DNA of 64,000 nt from Palsa-1150 sp036490515 (GCA_036490515.1 DASXDU010000010.1:16875-80874); one strand, 5' to 3'. Shown: positions 1-11,214, numbered from the stretch's first letter. The notes: generated from the sequence alone by a model not told the origin. Translations and numbers: made by a program.

Positions 1-1693
1 TGTTGTTCGTGATCGTCAGCATGGCGACGTTCGACGCGGCGCCGCCGCAGGTGACGCCGACCGCGAGCGTCGCGCCGGAGTAGGTCGCGACGGGGCCGAC
101 GCCCGTCCCCGACAGCGTGACCGCGGCAGGGAGGGGCGCGCAGCGAACCGCCGTCGTGCCGATCGAGAAGGAGCCCGGCACAGTGCCGGCGGCGACCGGC
201 GTGAAGGTCGCGTTGCCGGGCGCGGTGCCGCCCCCCGACGCGGCCGTCGACGTGCCCGTGAAGACCGCGCCGAACCCCGAGGCCGCCGGCGTCGCCGAGA
301 GCGTGATGGGCGCGTCGAGGTTCCCGGTGTTCGTCACCGTGAACGGCAGCTTCCCGGTGCTGCCCGCGACGACGCTGCTGAACGCGCCGCTCGCCATCGT
401 GAGGCCCAGGATGGCGCCCTGCGCGCTCTCCTGGAGCGCGACGTTCGTCGTCGGGTTGCCGGGCGCGGTGGTGGACACGGTCAGCGTGTCGTCGAACGCG
501 CCCGCGGCGATGCTTGCCGTCCCGGGGATGGGCTGCGGCGTCACGTGGATCGTCGTCGAACCCTGCGCCGGAACGTTGCCGCTCGTGACGTCGAGCGTGT
601 ACCTGCTCGTCCCGCCCGCGATCGACGCCGAGAAGCCGACGGCGAAGCCGTAGCCGTTCGAGATGGTGACCGGCAGGACCTGGCTCGATTGCGCGCCGCA
701 CGACACGGTGCCGAACGAGAGCGTGGCGGGGCCGACGGTCACGGGCTCGGTCGTTCCGGTTCCGTTCATCGCGAGCGAGGTCGCCGGAGATGCGCAGAGC
801 ACGCCCGTCGTCAGGATGGCCGCGGTCGCGCTCTGCAGCCCGGCGCTCGCCGGCGTGAAGTTCGCCGCCGCCGCGGGCAGCGTCGCCCCCGGGGCCAGGC
901 TCACCGCACCGGGCGAGCCCGTGTACGCGAGCGAGAACTGCGGATCGGTCGGTGCGCCGAAGCTGACGCTGACCGCCGCGTTGCCCGCGTTGGTGAGCGT
1001 GAGCGGGACCGCCGGCGCCGCGACCGTGAGGTCCACGCTGCCGAAGGCGGCCGTCGCCGGCGTGAGCGTGATCGAGCCTCCCTGCGGCGTGAGCGTGAGA
1101 GGGACGGCGACGAGCGTCGACCCGGGCACGTCCGTCGTCAGCGTGAGCGTGCCGGTGATCGGGCTGCCCGCCGTGGAGGTCGCCGGTACGGTGGCGGCGG
1201 TGAGGACGATCGAGCCTTGCTTGCCCGGCGCGACGGTGCCCGAATCGCCGCTCGTGATCGAGAAGAGCGCGCTCGTTCCGACGGTCGCCGTGTACGTGAT
1301 GGGCACGATGCCCGTGTTCGCGAACGAGTAGGTCTGCGTCTGCCCGGGCGCGCTCCCGCAGTTCACGAGGCCGAAGTCGATGGGCGTCGTCGGGAACGTG
1401 CCCGTCGGCGGGGCATCGGGCGGCGCGTCCACGGGGGCGGGCGCGTCGACGACCTCGACGTCGCTGGCGGCGTCTGCGGTCGCGTCGACGGCGGCCTCCT
1501 CGTGCGCGTCCCCGTCGGGCCCCGCGTCCGCCGACGTCTCGCGCACCGACGAGTCGAAGGGCGGCAGGCTCGTGTCCGTCGAGGCGTCGATGCCGCCTGC
1601 GTCGGAGCCGGGGGGCGTGCTGTTGCCGAAGCATCCGGCGAGCGCGCCACCGGGCGCGAGGGAGCAAAGGAAGAGGAGAGCGGTTCGGCGCAT
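1..1693 (-). CDS. Lipoprotein with repeated Ig-like (ASH/choice-of-anchor D) modules, 3' truncated
   Basis: The gene runs leftwards off the window edge, so its C-terminus is missing. The ATG at 1693 opens a short hydrophobic signal ending in a lipobox-like LAGC (Cys about residue 21). A linker rich in Asp, Ala and Pro (about residues 22-105) follows. Beyond it are repeated modules of roughly 100 residues that start with motifs such as DFGLVNCGS and SFGTVSCGA and are rich in Thr, Ser and Val. Those motifs are typical of ASH or choice-of-anchor D beta-sandwich domains, which are known from bacterial surface proteins. The likely role is an outer-membrane-anchored, extended surface protein; no enzymatic motif is visible. 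The plus-strand reading frames here are its antisense. Confidence 0.8.
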   Translation of the reverse strand, partial: MRRTALLFLCSLAPGGALAGCFGNSTPPGSDAGGIDASTDTSLPPFDSSVRETSADAGPDGDAHEEAAVDATADAASDVEVVDAPAPVDAPPDAPPTGTFPTTPIDFGLVNCGSAPGQTQTYSFANTGIVPITYTATVGTSALFSITSGDSGTVAPGKQGSIVLTAATVPATSTAGSPITGTLTLTTDVPGSTLVAVPLTLTPQGGSITLTPATAAFGSVDLTVAAPAVPLTLTNAGNAAVSVSFGAPTDPQFSLAYTGSPGAVSLAPGATLPAAAANFTPASAGLQSATAAILTTGVLCASPATSLAMNGTGTTEPVTVGPATLSFGTVSCGAQSSQVLPVTISNGYGFAVGFSASIAGGTSRYTLDVTSGNVPAQGSTTIHVTPQPIPGTASIAAGAFDDTLTVSTTAPGNPTTNVALQESAQGAILGLTMASGAFSSVVAGSTGKLPFTVTNTGNLDAPITLSATPAASGFGAVFTGTSTAASGGGTAPGNATFTPVAAGTVPGSFSIGTTAVRCAPLPAAVTLSGTGVGPVATYSGATLAVGVTCGGAASNVAMLTITNN

Positions 1694-1783
1694 GGCGCGC
1701 GTCTACCACGCCGCCGGTCGGGCGCCATACGCCGTACGGGTGACACGGCGGGCTTCACGAGCCGTATCGAGGGGATGCGTGCG

Positions 1784-2584
1784 TCAGGCCGCCACGAGAC
1801 GCCAGTGCGGAACGGGGGTGCGTTCGACCCGCAGGAGCATGCCCTCCTCGATGGGCTGCCACGGCTCCTCGGTCATCCTCTCGGAGGCCACGATGACGGC
1901 CGTACGCCGCTGCGACCAGGGCGTCTCGAGGATCGTGCCGTCGCGGCTCGTGCGGCGCGCGCGGACGGCGTCGTGCGGGCCGCGCTCGAGCAGGTGCATC
2001 GTGCGGCCGAGGCGGTGCGCGTAGATCGTCGCGCCGTCGGAGAGGACGAAGTTGAACGCGCCGAAGTCGGGCCGGGAGCGCGCGGCGCGGACGGCGGCGC
2101 CGAGCGCCCGATCGGTCTCCGGCGACGCGCGGGAGGCCGCGACGCCGGCGGCGTCGAGGCACGTGAGGAGCCACGCGAAGAGGCGCTCGCTGTCGGTCTG
2201 GCCGCGCACCTCGGAAGCGCGCGCGGCGGACGTCTGGCCGGCGAGCCACGCGAGGTCCTTCACCGTCCCGTTGTGGGCGAAGACCCAGCGGCCGTTCGCG
2301 AACGGGTGCGTGTTCGCGAGCGACGTCTCGCCCACGGTCTTCTGGCGCACGTGCGACACGAGCGCCTCGCCGCGCTGCCCGACCGCGAGCTCGTGGAAGC
2401 GCGCGTCCTCGCCCGCGCACGCGACGCCCTTCTCGAGCCGCCAGCCGTTCGCCTCGTCGTAGACCGCGATCCCCCAGCCGTCGCGGTGCTCCTTGGACAG
2501 CGCAGCGAGGGAGCGCGGCGCATCGCGCAGGACGATCCGGAAGTCGGTGGGCTCGCTCGAAGCGATCCCGAGAAGACGGCACAT
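1784..2584 (-). CDS. Class II glutamine amidotransferase-like protein (EgtC/YafJ family)
   Basis: A 266-residue cytosolic protein starting MCRLLGIAS. Cys2 is exposed after Met removal and is the Ntn-hydrolase nucleophile of class II amidotransferases. Further family motifs are DGWGIA near residue 36, a conserved SHVRQKT segment and the THPF...HNGTV segment near residue 90. The length fits the stand-alone YafJ/EgtC-type group, not the glutaminase domain of a larger synthetase. The physiological amide acceptor is unknown. EgtC members act in ergothioneine synthesis, but no egtB or egtD lies nearby, so that role is not supported. It is divergent from the BamA-like gene with 79 bp between them. 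Confidence 0.88.
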   Translation of the reverse strand: MCRLLGIASSEPTDFRIVLRDAPRSLAALSKEHRDGWGIAVYDEANGWRLEKGVACAGEDARFHELAVGQRGEALVSHVRQKTVGETSLANTHPFANGRWVFAHNGTVKDLAWLAGQTSAARASEVRGQTDSERLFAWLLTCLDAAGVAASRASPETDRALGAAVRAARSRPDFGAFNFVLSDGATIYAHRLGRTMHLLERGPHDAVRARRTSRDGTILETPWSQRRTAVIVASERMTEEPWQPIEEGMLLRVERTPVPHWRLVAA

Positions 2585-2663
2585 CGAGCCTCTTTCACCA
2601 TAGCAACGCCCCGCGCCCGCGGGCCACTCCGCGGCGGATTCGTGAGATCATCCCGGCCACCGC

Positions 2664-4574
<1,911 letters not shown>

Positions 4575-4621
4575 CCTAAACGGGGCGTGGCGGCACCCGC
4601 GCGCCCCATGGCCGATCGCGG

Positions 4622-6139
4622 TCACTGGTTGGGGACAGGCAGGACGCAGGTGCCGCCCTGGGCGCCGACCACGACGCACGTGAGCGGCGCGCAGCAGTCT
4701 GCGTCGGTCGTGCAGGCCGTGCACGCGCCGCCCTTGCATGCGGGCGTGGCGCCGGAGCAGTCGTCGCACGTCTGGCAGGGCGTCCCGGGCGCGGTGCAGC
4801 CGGGCGTCTCGAGGATGGTCGTGTCGTAGGTGATGTCGAACGCGCCGGAGAAGGCGAGCGACCTGGCGAAGATGGCGCCGCGCATCGTGAAGTCGCTCGC
4901 GAGCAGCACGTCGGCCGCGGGGGCGTAGACGTTGACGTTCACCGAGGCGTCGCTCGACTCGAGCGTGAAGGAGGAGCCCGCGACGTAGAGGCGCATCGCG
5001 GCGGGCGCGCCGGAGTCGCCGAGCGCGAGGTCGCCCTTCAGCGTGACGTTGCCGGAGACGAAGAGGTCGAGCTCCACGGCGGGATCGAGGTTCACGGTGA
5101 GGCCGGCCTCGGCGTCGAGATCGCCGTCGACGAAGAGCGCGGCGCGGCCGGTGACGTGCAGCGTGACGGGGGCGGTCGAGCCGTGGATGCCGTCGACGTA
5201 GAAGAGGCCGCAGGGGAGGGTGACCGTGCCGGCGGGATCGTCGAGCGAGGTCGTCGTGAGCGGCGGCAGCGGAGGAGGGACGTTCGCGTCGTCGTTCGAC
5301 GTCTTCCGTGCGGAGACGAGCGACGCGATGGGGATGGTGTCCTGGCAGTCGCATGGCGGCGCGACGCTCACGGGGCCGTTCTGCACGCCGCCGCCGGAGG
5401 TGACGCCGCTGGCGGTGTCGCCGGCCGGGACGTGGACGGCGCCGACGACGGCGAGGCTGCCCGACTGCACGGTGACGTCGCCGTCGGCGTAGAGGTCGCG
5501 CCCGACGAGGAAGTTGCCGCTCGTCGTGACGTCGCCGCCCGACTCGACGTCGAGCGTGACGCTGCTCGTGCTCGCGCCCGACGTGATCGAGACCGCAGGC
5601 GTGCCGGGCGTGAGGTTCTGCCCGCCGGCCCAGATGGAGCCGCTGACGCTGGCGTTTGCGTTCAGCGCGACCTGGCCGTTCGCGGCGATCGAGGCGCCGT
5701 TCGGCTCCCCGGCGTCCGCCGTCGAGTCCTTCGCCTGCGTCGTGAGCGCGCCCGAGACGGCGAGCGAGTCGCACGCGCACGCGGCGAAGCGGAAGAAGCG
5801 CGCGACGTCGCCGCTGCACTCGGCGTTCGAGATGGGAATGGGGCCGGAGCCTGTGCAGAACGAGGAGCCGTCGAGGGGCGGGGCGCCCTCGGCGACGACG
5901 GGGGAGTCGCTCGCGGCGTCGCTGCCGCCTCCGCTGCCCCCGCCTTCGCCGCCGCTGCTGCTCGCTCCGCCGTCGCCGGGGGCGCCGCCGATGGGCTGCG
6001 CGACGACCTCCCCGCACGCGACGAGCCAGACGAGGATGCCCGCGGTCGCGAGCGACCAGACCCGCGCCGCGCGCCGGATGCGTGCGGCGATGCCGCGCTT
6101 CGTTGGTCGCACGAGGAAGGGAGGCACGCCGCGCGTCAC
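4622..6139 (-). CDS. Lipoprotein with beta-helix-like repeats and Cys-rich tail
   Basis: The last gene of the leftward sigma/FecR operon, 505 residues. The start is a GTG at 6139 that overlaps the stop of the upstream gene in a GTGA, so it is probably translationally coupled; longer in-frame readings run through the upstream gene. A hydrophobic segment ends in a lipobox-like LVAC near residue 40. A Gly/Ser/Asp linker leads into repeated 'GDVTVQSGSLAVVG'-type strands (about residues 130-400), which suggest a parallel beta or DUF7305-like fold. The last 60 residues hold many cysteines (TPCQTCDDC, CTTDADCC), as in secreted Cys-rich myxobacterial domains. No catalytic motif is seen. The likely role is an envelope protein controlled by the operon's sigma factor. 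Confidence 0.8.
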   Translation of the reverse strand: MTRGVPPFLVRPTKRGIAARIRRAARVWSLATAGILVWLVACGEVVAQPIGGAPGDGGASSSGGEGGGSGGGSDAASDSPVVAEGAPPLDGSSFCTGSGPIPISNAECSGDVARFFRFAACACDSLAVSGALTTQAKDSTADAGEPNGASIAANGQVALNANASVSGSIWAGGQNLTPGTPAVSITSGASTSSVTLDVESGGDVTTSGNFLVGRDLYADGDVTVQSGSLAVVGAVHVPAGDTASGVTSGGGVQNGPVSVAPPCDCQDTIPIASLVSARKTSNDDANVPPPLPPLTTTSLDDPAGTVTLPCGLFYVDGIHGSTAPVTLHVTGRAALFVDGDLDAEAGLTVNLDPAVELDLFVSGNVTLKGDLALGDSGAPAAMRLYVAGSSFTLESSDASVNVNVYAPAADVLLASDFTMRGAIFARSLAFSGAFDITYDTTILETPGCTAPGTPCQTCDDCSGATPACKGGACTACTTDADCCAPLTCVVVGAQGGTCVLPVPNQ

Positions 6140-7347
6140 AGGTCCACCGCGAGGGAGAGGGAACCGAGCGTCCCGGGGTGCATCGCCGAGGCCACCTGCG
6201 TGCCGGCGAAGTCGACGACGGGCTGCGGGAGCGCGAGCACCTCGCGAACGTCGAGGACGATCGACGCGGCGCCGGCGACGCGGAGGCGCGCGCCCACCCC
6301 GGCCGCGAGGAGCGCGGCCCAGGCCTCGTCGTGCCCGCTCGTGAAGGGCGCCGCCGCGTCGCCGCTCGCGTAGAGGTGGTACGCCCCCGCGCCGAGGGTC
6401 CCGAACGCCGACAGCGCGCCGCTCGTCGGCGGCTCGAACACGACCTGCGCGAGCGCGAGCTCCTGTCGCACGCTCGCGTTGCCCTCCGCCGCCGTCACGC
6501 GCCCGCCGAAGCCGGGCCCCGCGGCCGCGACGCCCACGCTCCACGCCGGCGTCGCGTGCCACGCGACGCGCAGCTCCGGCGCCACCGCCAGCCCGATCGC
6601 CCCGCCCGCGAACGCCCCCGTCACCCCGAGCGAAATGCCCACGTGCGCCGTCCGCACCGCGCCCTCGCGCATCCCCTCCCGCGCCCACGCCGCGACATCC
6701 CGCGGAACCCCGCCCCCACCCCCGCCCGCGCCCGCGCCCGCGCCCGCGCTCGCGCCCGCGCCCACGCCCGCGCTCGCGCCCGCGCCCACGCCCGCGCCCA
6801 CGCCCACGCCCGCGCCCGCGCCCGCGCCCACGCCCGCGCCCACGCCCGCGCCCACGCCCACGCCCGCGTCGCCCTCCTCCCCCTCCTCCTCCGGCATCAC
6901 CATCCCCTCCACGAGGCTCGCCCGCATCAGCTCCACCACCCTCAGCGCGAGCGACCGGTCCGCCGCATCCCCCGTCCCCCGCGCGCCCACCCTTCGCACC
7001 ACCGTCTTGTGCGTCACGTGATCCGCGACCCACACGTCGGTCGCCGCGCGCGCGCCCGTGCGCCGGAGGAGCACCGTCGCGAACGAGCCTGCGGCGTCCG
7101 ACGCCTCCACCTGCTTGCGCGCGTCGTCGTCGCCGTCCACCGTCCGCTCCTCCACCTCGAACCCCGCGGCGCGCAGCTCCGCTGCCAGTCGCACCTCCGC
7201 CCGTTCCACCACCGCGTCCGCCGTCCGGTCGCGCACGATCACCACGCGTGAGCCCGCCGCGTGCGCCGCCGTGCTCCACGCCGTCGCGCAGAGCGTTGCC
7301 GCCGTCGCCGCCGCCGCGAGGGCCACGGCGCGGAGGGCGATGCTCAT
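6136..7347 (-). CDS. Secreted envelope protein with Gly-Ala repeat linker and barrel-like C-terminus
   Basis: A 403-residue protein with a Sec signal (about residues 1-31, ending AAHA). Residues about 32-150 form an alpha/beta region. A long Gly-Ala-Val linker at roughly residues 165-210 is encoded by imperfect GCGCCC hexanucleotide repeats (6719-6870). The C-terminal 180 residues alternate hydrophobic and small residues and end in LSLAVDL, consistent with a small outer-membrane barrel, though no family is recognised. The ATG at 7347 overlaps the stop of the FecR-like gene (ATGA), and its own stop overlaps the next start. The linker length is probably unstable because of its repeat coding. 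Confidence 0.8.
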   Translation of the reverse strand: MSIALRAVALAAAATAATLCATAWSTAAHAAGSRVVIVRDRTADAVVERAEVRLAAELRAAGFEVEERTVDGDDDARKQVEASDAAGSFATVLLRRTGARAATDVWVADHVTHKTVVRRVGARGTGDAADRSLALRVVELMRASLVEGMVMPEEEGEEGDAGVGVGAGVGAGVGAGAGAGVGVGAGVGAGASAGVGAGASAGAGAGAGGGGGGVPRDVAAWAREGMREGAVRTAHVGISLGVTGAFAGGAIGLAVAPELRVAWHATPAWSVGVAAAGPGFGGRVTAAEGNASVRQELALAQVVFEPPTSGALSAFGTLGAGAYHLYASGDAAAPFTSGHDEAWAALLAAGVGARLRVAGAASIVLDVREVLALPQPVVDFAGTQVASAMHPGTLGSLSLAVDL

Positions 7348-8663
7348 GGCGACAGGTCGCGCGCCGCCGCCGCGTACGGGCCGCCCGGGAACTGACGCAG
7401 GTACCGCGCAGCCAGCGGTCGTGCGGCGTCCCGTCCCTGCGACCTCGTCACGATGACCATCTTGCGTCCCAGCGCGTCGCCCGCGTACGCGCCGCCGGGC
7501 GCCTCCGACAGGTACGCATCGTACCAGCGGCTCGCCTCGGCGCCCGAGTGATCTTGCTCCTCGGCGATGCGGCCGATGAGGAACGCCGCGGTGCGCGCGT
7601 CGCCGCTCGACGGGAAGCGGCCGCGCAGCATCGCGTAGGCGCGCCGCGCGAGCGCGGGGTTGCCGGCGTAACGAGCGGCGTCGCCGAGCGCGCGGAGGTC
7701 GGCGAGCGAGCGGGTCGCGAGCGCGTGGGGGACGCCCTCGGCGTCGGCCTCGTGGACGACGCGCGCGTACTGGCCGGCAGTGACGAGCCTGGACCAGGAG
7801 GAGGAGGGGAGGGCGGGAGTGAGAGAGAGCGCGGGCGCGGGCGCGAGGGCGGGCGCGAGCGAGGGCGCGGGGGCGAGCGGGAGGGCGGGGGTGGGCGGGA
7901 GCGTCGAGTCGGGCGCGGGGGTGGTCGGCGGGGGGTTGATTGCGCCCACTTCGGCTCCGGGGGGCGCGGGGGCGGCGTCGATCTGGACGGCGCCGTCCTT
8001 CAGGCGAGCGCGCAGGTGCTGGCCGGTCGCGAGGGAGAGCGCGTCGCCGAGGACCGGGCCGGTGACCTCCACCTTGCCGGACGTCATCCACACGTCGAGC
8101 GTCTCGGCGTCGGCCGCCCACGCGACGAAGAACTCCGTCCCCGTCACCTTCACCGCGAAGGGGCCCGCGTCCACGAGCCACTTCGTCCGGTCGCGGTGCT
8201 GCACGTGCACGCGCGCGCGCCCCTGCTCGAGCACGAGCTCCGCCCCCACCGGCGTCGTCGCCGCGACGCGGCCGCGCGACCCGGGCGCCATCGTCACGTC
8301 GCTCCCGTCGTCGAACACGAGGCGCGCGCTCGACGCGGTCGGCGGGACGCTCACGTAGCCCTGCGTGCTCGGCGCGCCGTTCTCGACGTGCCACGCGATC
8401 GCGGCGGCCGGCGCCGGCGTCGCGCGCACCCGCAGGAAGAGGAGCACCGCAGCCGCCGCGGCGACCGCGAACGACAGCCCCAGCGCCGCGGGTCGAGCGA
8501 GCCGCGCCAGGCGCGCCGACGGGCGGCGCATCTCCTCGACCGCCGCGATGAGCCGCGCCCGGCCCTCGAGGTGCTCCTGCAGCGTCGCGGGAGGCGTCGC
8601 CTCGCGCATCCGCTCGCCCAGCCGCTCCAGGCGTCGGGCCGCTCCGGGACGTCCTTCACTCAT
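7344..8663 (-). CDS. FecR-domain membrane protein with TPR-like tail, putative anti-sigma factor
   Basis: A 439-residue protein. About 55 cytosolic residues precede a single membrane segment (about residues 57-78). A periplasmic FecR domain follows, with the segments WLVDAGPFAVKVTGTEF and WMTSGKVEV. A Pro-Ala linker (about 245-290) leads to helical repeats with the tetratricopeptide-like spacing ALARRAYAMLRGRFPSSG and RPLAARYLRQFPGGPYA. FecR proteins relay outer-membrane signals to ECF sigma factors. The start overlaps the sigma gene by 8 bp, which supports partnership. TPR-type repeats after FecR are common in myxobacterial versions and may bind the envelope proteins encoded downstream. Confidence 0.88.
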   Translation of the reverse strand: MSEGRPGAARRLERLGERMREATPPATLQEHLEGRARLIAAVEEMRRPSARLARLARPAALGLSFAVAAAAAVLLFLRVRATPAPAAAIAWHVENGAPSTQGYVSVPPTASSARLVFDDGSDVTMAPGSRGRVAATTPVGAELVLEQGRARVHVQHRDRTKWLVDAGPFAVKVTGTEFFVAWAADAETLDVWMTSGKVEVTGPVLGDALSLATGQHLRARLKDGAVQIDAAPAPPGAEVGAINPPPTTPAPDSTLPPTPALPLAPAPSLAPALAPAPALSLTPALPSSSWSRLVTAGQYARVVHEADAEGVPHALATRSLADLRALGDAARYAGNPALARRAYAMLRGRFPSSGDARTAAFLIGRIAEEQDHSGAEASRWYDAYLSEAPGGAYAGDALGRKMVIVTRSQGRDAARPLAARYLRQFPGGPYAAAARDLSP

Positions 8664-9306
8664 CGTCCCCTCCGCTCCACTCGCACAGCAGATCGTCCTC
8701 TCTCGCGCGCGCGTGCACGTGCGCCTCGGCGCGCTGGAGCATGCGCTTCACGGTCGCGAGGGACACGCCCAGCGCAGCCGCCGTCTCGGTGAGCTCGTGT
8801 CCCTCGGCGTGCCGCAGCACGAACGCGAGCCGCTCGCGGTCCGGCAGCTCGTCGAGCACGGCGTAGAGGCGACGAACGGCCTCGCGCGTCCGCGGGTCGC
8901 CGTCGTCGCTCGCGACCTCGGGCAGCGTGCCGTCGGCGGACAGGTGGAGCCAGCGGCGCACGCGCTTCTTGCGCAGCGCCGTGCGCGCCGTTCGCAACGC
9001 GATGCCGACGAGGAACGGCCGCAGGGACGACGTGTCGCGGAGCGACCCCACGTTGCGGAAGAAGCCGATGAAGACCTCCTGGAGCAGGTCGTCGACGTCG
9101 TGGCCGGGGCCCACGGACCGGTAGAGCACGCCGCGCACGAGGCCGGCGTACCGGTCCCACACCATCGTCGCCGCACGTGGATCGCGCTCCTGGGCGAGCC
9201 GCGCGAGCTCCGCGTCGGGCGGCCCCTCGGATGCGCCGCGGTGGTCGTGCCCCGACGGGGAACGCCCCACGATGCGCAGCAGGCGCGCCGAAGACGGGTG
9301 GCTCAC
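8656..9306 (-). CDS. ECF-type RNA polymerase sigma-70 factor
   Basis: A 216-residue sigma factor that heads the leftward operon. Region 2 is seen at about residues 45-110 (DVDDLLQEVFIGFFRNVGSL). Region 4 helix-turn-helix lies at about residues 160-205 (LPDRERLAFVLRHAEGHEL, then AAALGVSLATVKRMLQRAE). The length is normal for an ECF factor, and there is no C-terminal extension. The FecR-like gene overlapping its 3' end is the expected membrane regulator, with two envelope proteins behind it. Autoregulation is likely but no promoter was identified. The start at 9306 gives the complete N-terminal half of region 2. Confidence 0.93.
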   Translation of the reverse strand: MSHPSSARLLRIVGRSPSGHDHRGASEGPPDAELARLAQERDPRAATMVWDRYAGLVRGVLYRSVGPGHDVDDLLQEVFIGFFRNVGSLRDTSSLRPFLVGIALRTARTALRKKRVRRWLHLSADGTLPEVASDDGDPRTREAVRRLYAVLDELPDRERLAFVLRHAEGHELTETAAALGVSLATVKRMLQRAEAHVHARAREDDLLCEWSGGDDE

Positions 9307-9398
9307 CTCTGCATAGTAGCGGCACGACCCCGGGACGGCTCACGCGGGCTTGCGACGGACGCGTCGCGGCGCGAGCCGGAAAAACGGCAAGAAAGACG

Positions 9399-9461
9399 GG
9401 CAAGCCGCTAGCGCGTGGTCCCCCGCGGGGGAGGGACCACGCCTTTCGCGGTCGGCTTGCC
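9399..9461 (-). terminator. Strong hairpin terminator downstream of the OmpA-like gene
   Basis: Starting 16 bp beyond the stop codon of the leftward OmpA-like gene is a long imperfect hairpin: outer arms GGCAAGCCG (9399-9407) and CGGCTTGCC (9453-9461), inner arms around GCGTGGTCCC and GGGACCACGC. Reading leftwards, the sequence after the hairpin is T-rich (GTCTTTCTTGCCGTTTTT), as expected for an intrinsic terminator. It separates the OmpA-like gene from the sigma operon. Confidence 0.75.
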
Positions 9462-9476
9462 TCTACGGCGCGTGGG

Positions 9477-10115
9477 TCAGTGCTTGGGGGGCGGGGGAGC
9501 CGGGGTGTTGTGCGCCGGGTTCGGCGCGCAGGCCTCGGTGTACCCGTCGGGCTTGTGGCCGTCGATCTCCTCGACGTCGAACTCCGTGCGGCGGTTCTTC
9601 TGCTTGTTCTCGACCGACGTGTTGGGGACCAGGGGGTCCCTCGCGCCGCAGCCGACGCCGTGGAGGCGCTTCGCGTCGATGCCCTTGCCCGTGAGCCAGG
9701 CGATGACGCTGTCCGCGCGCTTCTGGCTGAGCGACAGGTTCAGGTCCTTCGAGCCGTCGCTGTCGGTGTGGCCCTCGACGCGGATGCGCGTGATCTGCGG
9801 CGCGTGGCTGAGCGCGTCGAGCGCGGCGTTGAGGACGCGCTGCGAGTGCTCGGTGTCCTTGATCGTGGCGGCGCCCACGTCGAACTCGATCTCGCCCGGG
9901 ATGTCGAGCTGCGCGCCCACCATCGCCGGAGGGGGCGGAGGCGGCGGCGGAGCCGGCGGAGGGGGCGGGGGCGGCGGCGGGGGCGGCGGGGGAGGAGGCG
10001 GCGGCGGCGGCGCGACCGCGACCTGGGCCTCACCGTGGCAGCCGGCGACGAAGGGGACCGCGAGGGCCATCGCGGCGAGGGCGAGAACGGGAACTGCGAT
10101 TCGCTTGGTGTTCAT
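9477..10115 (-). CDS. OmpA-family peptidoglycan-binding lipoprotein with polyproline linker
   Basis: A 212-residue protein. The signal peptide ends in a lipobox-like VAGC (Cys about residue 26). A nearly pure polyproline stretch (about residues 35-65) follows, then an OmpA-like domain with the hallmark segments RVEGHTDSDGSKDLNLSLSQ, RADSVIAWL and NRRTEFDV. OmpA-like domains bind diaminopimelate in peptidoglycan, so this Pal-like protein should tether the outer membrane to the wall. The polyproline rod (encoded by GGC/GGG repeats on the plus strand) is a likely spacer. It is a monocistronic unit with its own terminator. No tolB or tolA is adjacent. Confidence 0.92.
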   Translation of the reverse strand: MNTKRIAVPVLALAAMALAVPFVAGCHGEAQVAVAPPPPPPPPPPPPPPPPPPPAPPPPPPPPAMVGAQLDIPGEIEFDVGAATIKDTEHSQRVLNAALDALSHAPQITRIRVEGHTDSDGSKDLNLSLSQKRADSVIAWLTGKGIDAKRLHGVGCGARDPLVPNTSVENKQKNRRTEFDVEEIDGHKPDGYTEACAPNPAHNTPAPPPPKH

Positions 10116-10340
10116 TGAACGATGTCTCCTGAGGGAAGCCGACGGCCGCGCAGAGTAGGAAAGGATGGGCTCCTTGGGAAGAGCCGCGTCGCGTCGCGTC
10201 GAAATCGACCCTCGGGGCCTTGGTTGCCTGGCCCTGGCCGTGGCCGTGGGCGCGGCCCCGCGACCGCTCGCCGTCCTGCCGCCCGTTCCCCTTGCCCCCC
10301 TCCCCGCTGCCCGCCCTTGCCCTGCAGGGCCGCACGGTCC

Positions 10341-11114
10341 TCAGAACGACTGGGTGGAGAAGCGAAAAAAGAGGATGTGCGCGGTCGGGGACAGGGGGTC
10401 GATGACGAGGGCGCCGTCTTCCGTCCCGTTCTCGTAGTGCACGTCGTGGCAGCCGTTGTCGGTGTCGTACCCGTCGCCGAACACCGAGACATGATTGGCG
10501 TTTGCGAGCTCCTGCTGGATCTTCTGGCCGAGCCCCTGGGGCGTCAGGGAGGTCGTGAACTGGGTCGAGTGGAGCCCGAGCTGGGGGTAGGAGAGCCCCA
10601 CGTCGTGCCAGCCCTCGGCCCAGGCGCCCTGCGGCATCGGCATGTCCGCCTCGTAGAGGAGGGCGTCGCCCTGGAACTTCCCGATGTCGACTGCGACGTC
10701 GTAGACGTGGCCGTCGGCGCGGATCTGGAGGTGGACGTGGCTGTCGTCGCCGTTGCAGGAGCTCGGGCCGCTCTGCGGCACGACGAACGAGAGATAGCCG
10801 TCGAGCCTGCCGTGAGACGTGTTGATGATGGTGCCCGTCTGCTGCGAGAGCGGCGTGCACGACGCCGTGTAGCTCGGGGGGCCGTCGGCCGATCCACCCG
10901 CACCGTCGCCCTCGGAGCCACCCTCGGAGCCGCCGCCGTCGGCCGGGGAGGGGCCGTCGTCCGGGGCAGCCTCCTCGCTGCCGCCCTCGGTCACGGCCGC
11001 GTCGTCGCCCGGCGTTCCGCCAGCCTTCTGGCCGCCCTTCGACCCGCCGCAGCCCGCGGGGACCGCGAGCGCGACCAGGAGCGCGGCCCACGAAACCGAA
11101 GCAATGACGCGCAT
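10341..11114 (-). CDS. Lipoprotein of unknown function
   Basis: A 257-residue predicted lipoprotein: the signal ends in a lipobox-like PAGC (Cys about residue 22) and is followed by a Gly/Asp/Ser linker to about residue 80. The globular part contains the segments GRLDGYLSFVVP, SHVHLQIRADGHVYDVAVD, HVSVFGDGYDTDNGCHDVHYENG and ILFFRFSTQSF. It looks like one compact beta-rich domain with several His and Asp residues, but I do not recognise a family. The gene ends 225 bp upstream of the OmpA-like start. It is divergent from the glycosyltransferase, with about 100 bp between the starts. Confidence 0.75.
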   Translation of the reverse strand: MRVIASVSWAALLVALAVPAGCGGSKGGQKAGGTPGDDAAVTEGGSEEAAPDDGPSPADGGGSEGGSEGDGAGGSADGPPSYTASCTPLSQQTGTIINTSHGRLDGYLSFVVPQSGPSSCNGDDSHVHLQIRADGHVYDVAVDIGKFQGDALLYEADMPMPQGAWAEGWHDVGLSYPQLGLHSTQFTTSLTPQGLGQKIQQELANANHVSVFGDGYDTDNGCHDVHYENGTEDGALVIDPLSPTAHILFFRFSTQSF

Positions 11115-11214
11115 GAAGCGCTCGACCGTAGCGCGCCGTCACGGTCCCGTCACGAGGCAGGGGAGAGCCGGCCCGCGTGCGCCTCGACCTCCGCTTCGTA
11201 TACTCGAACGCTTC

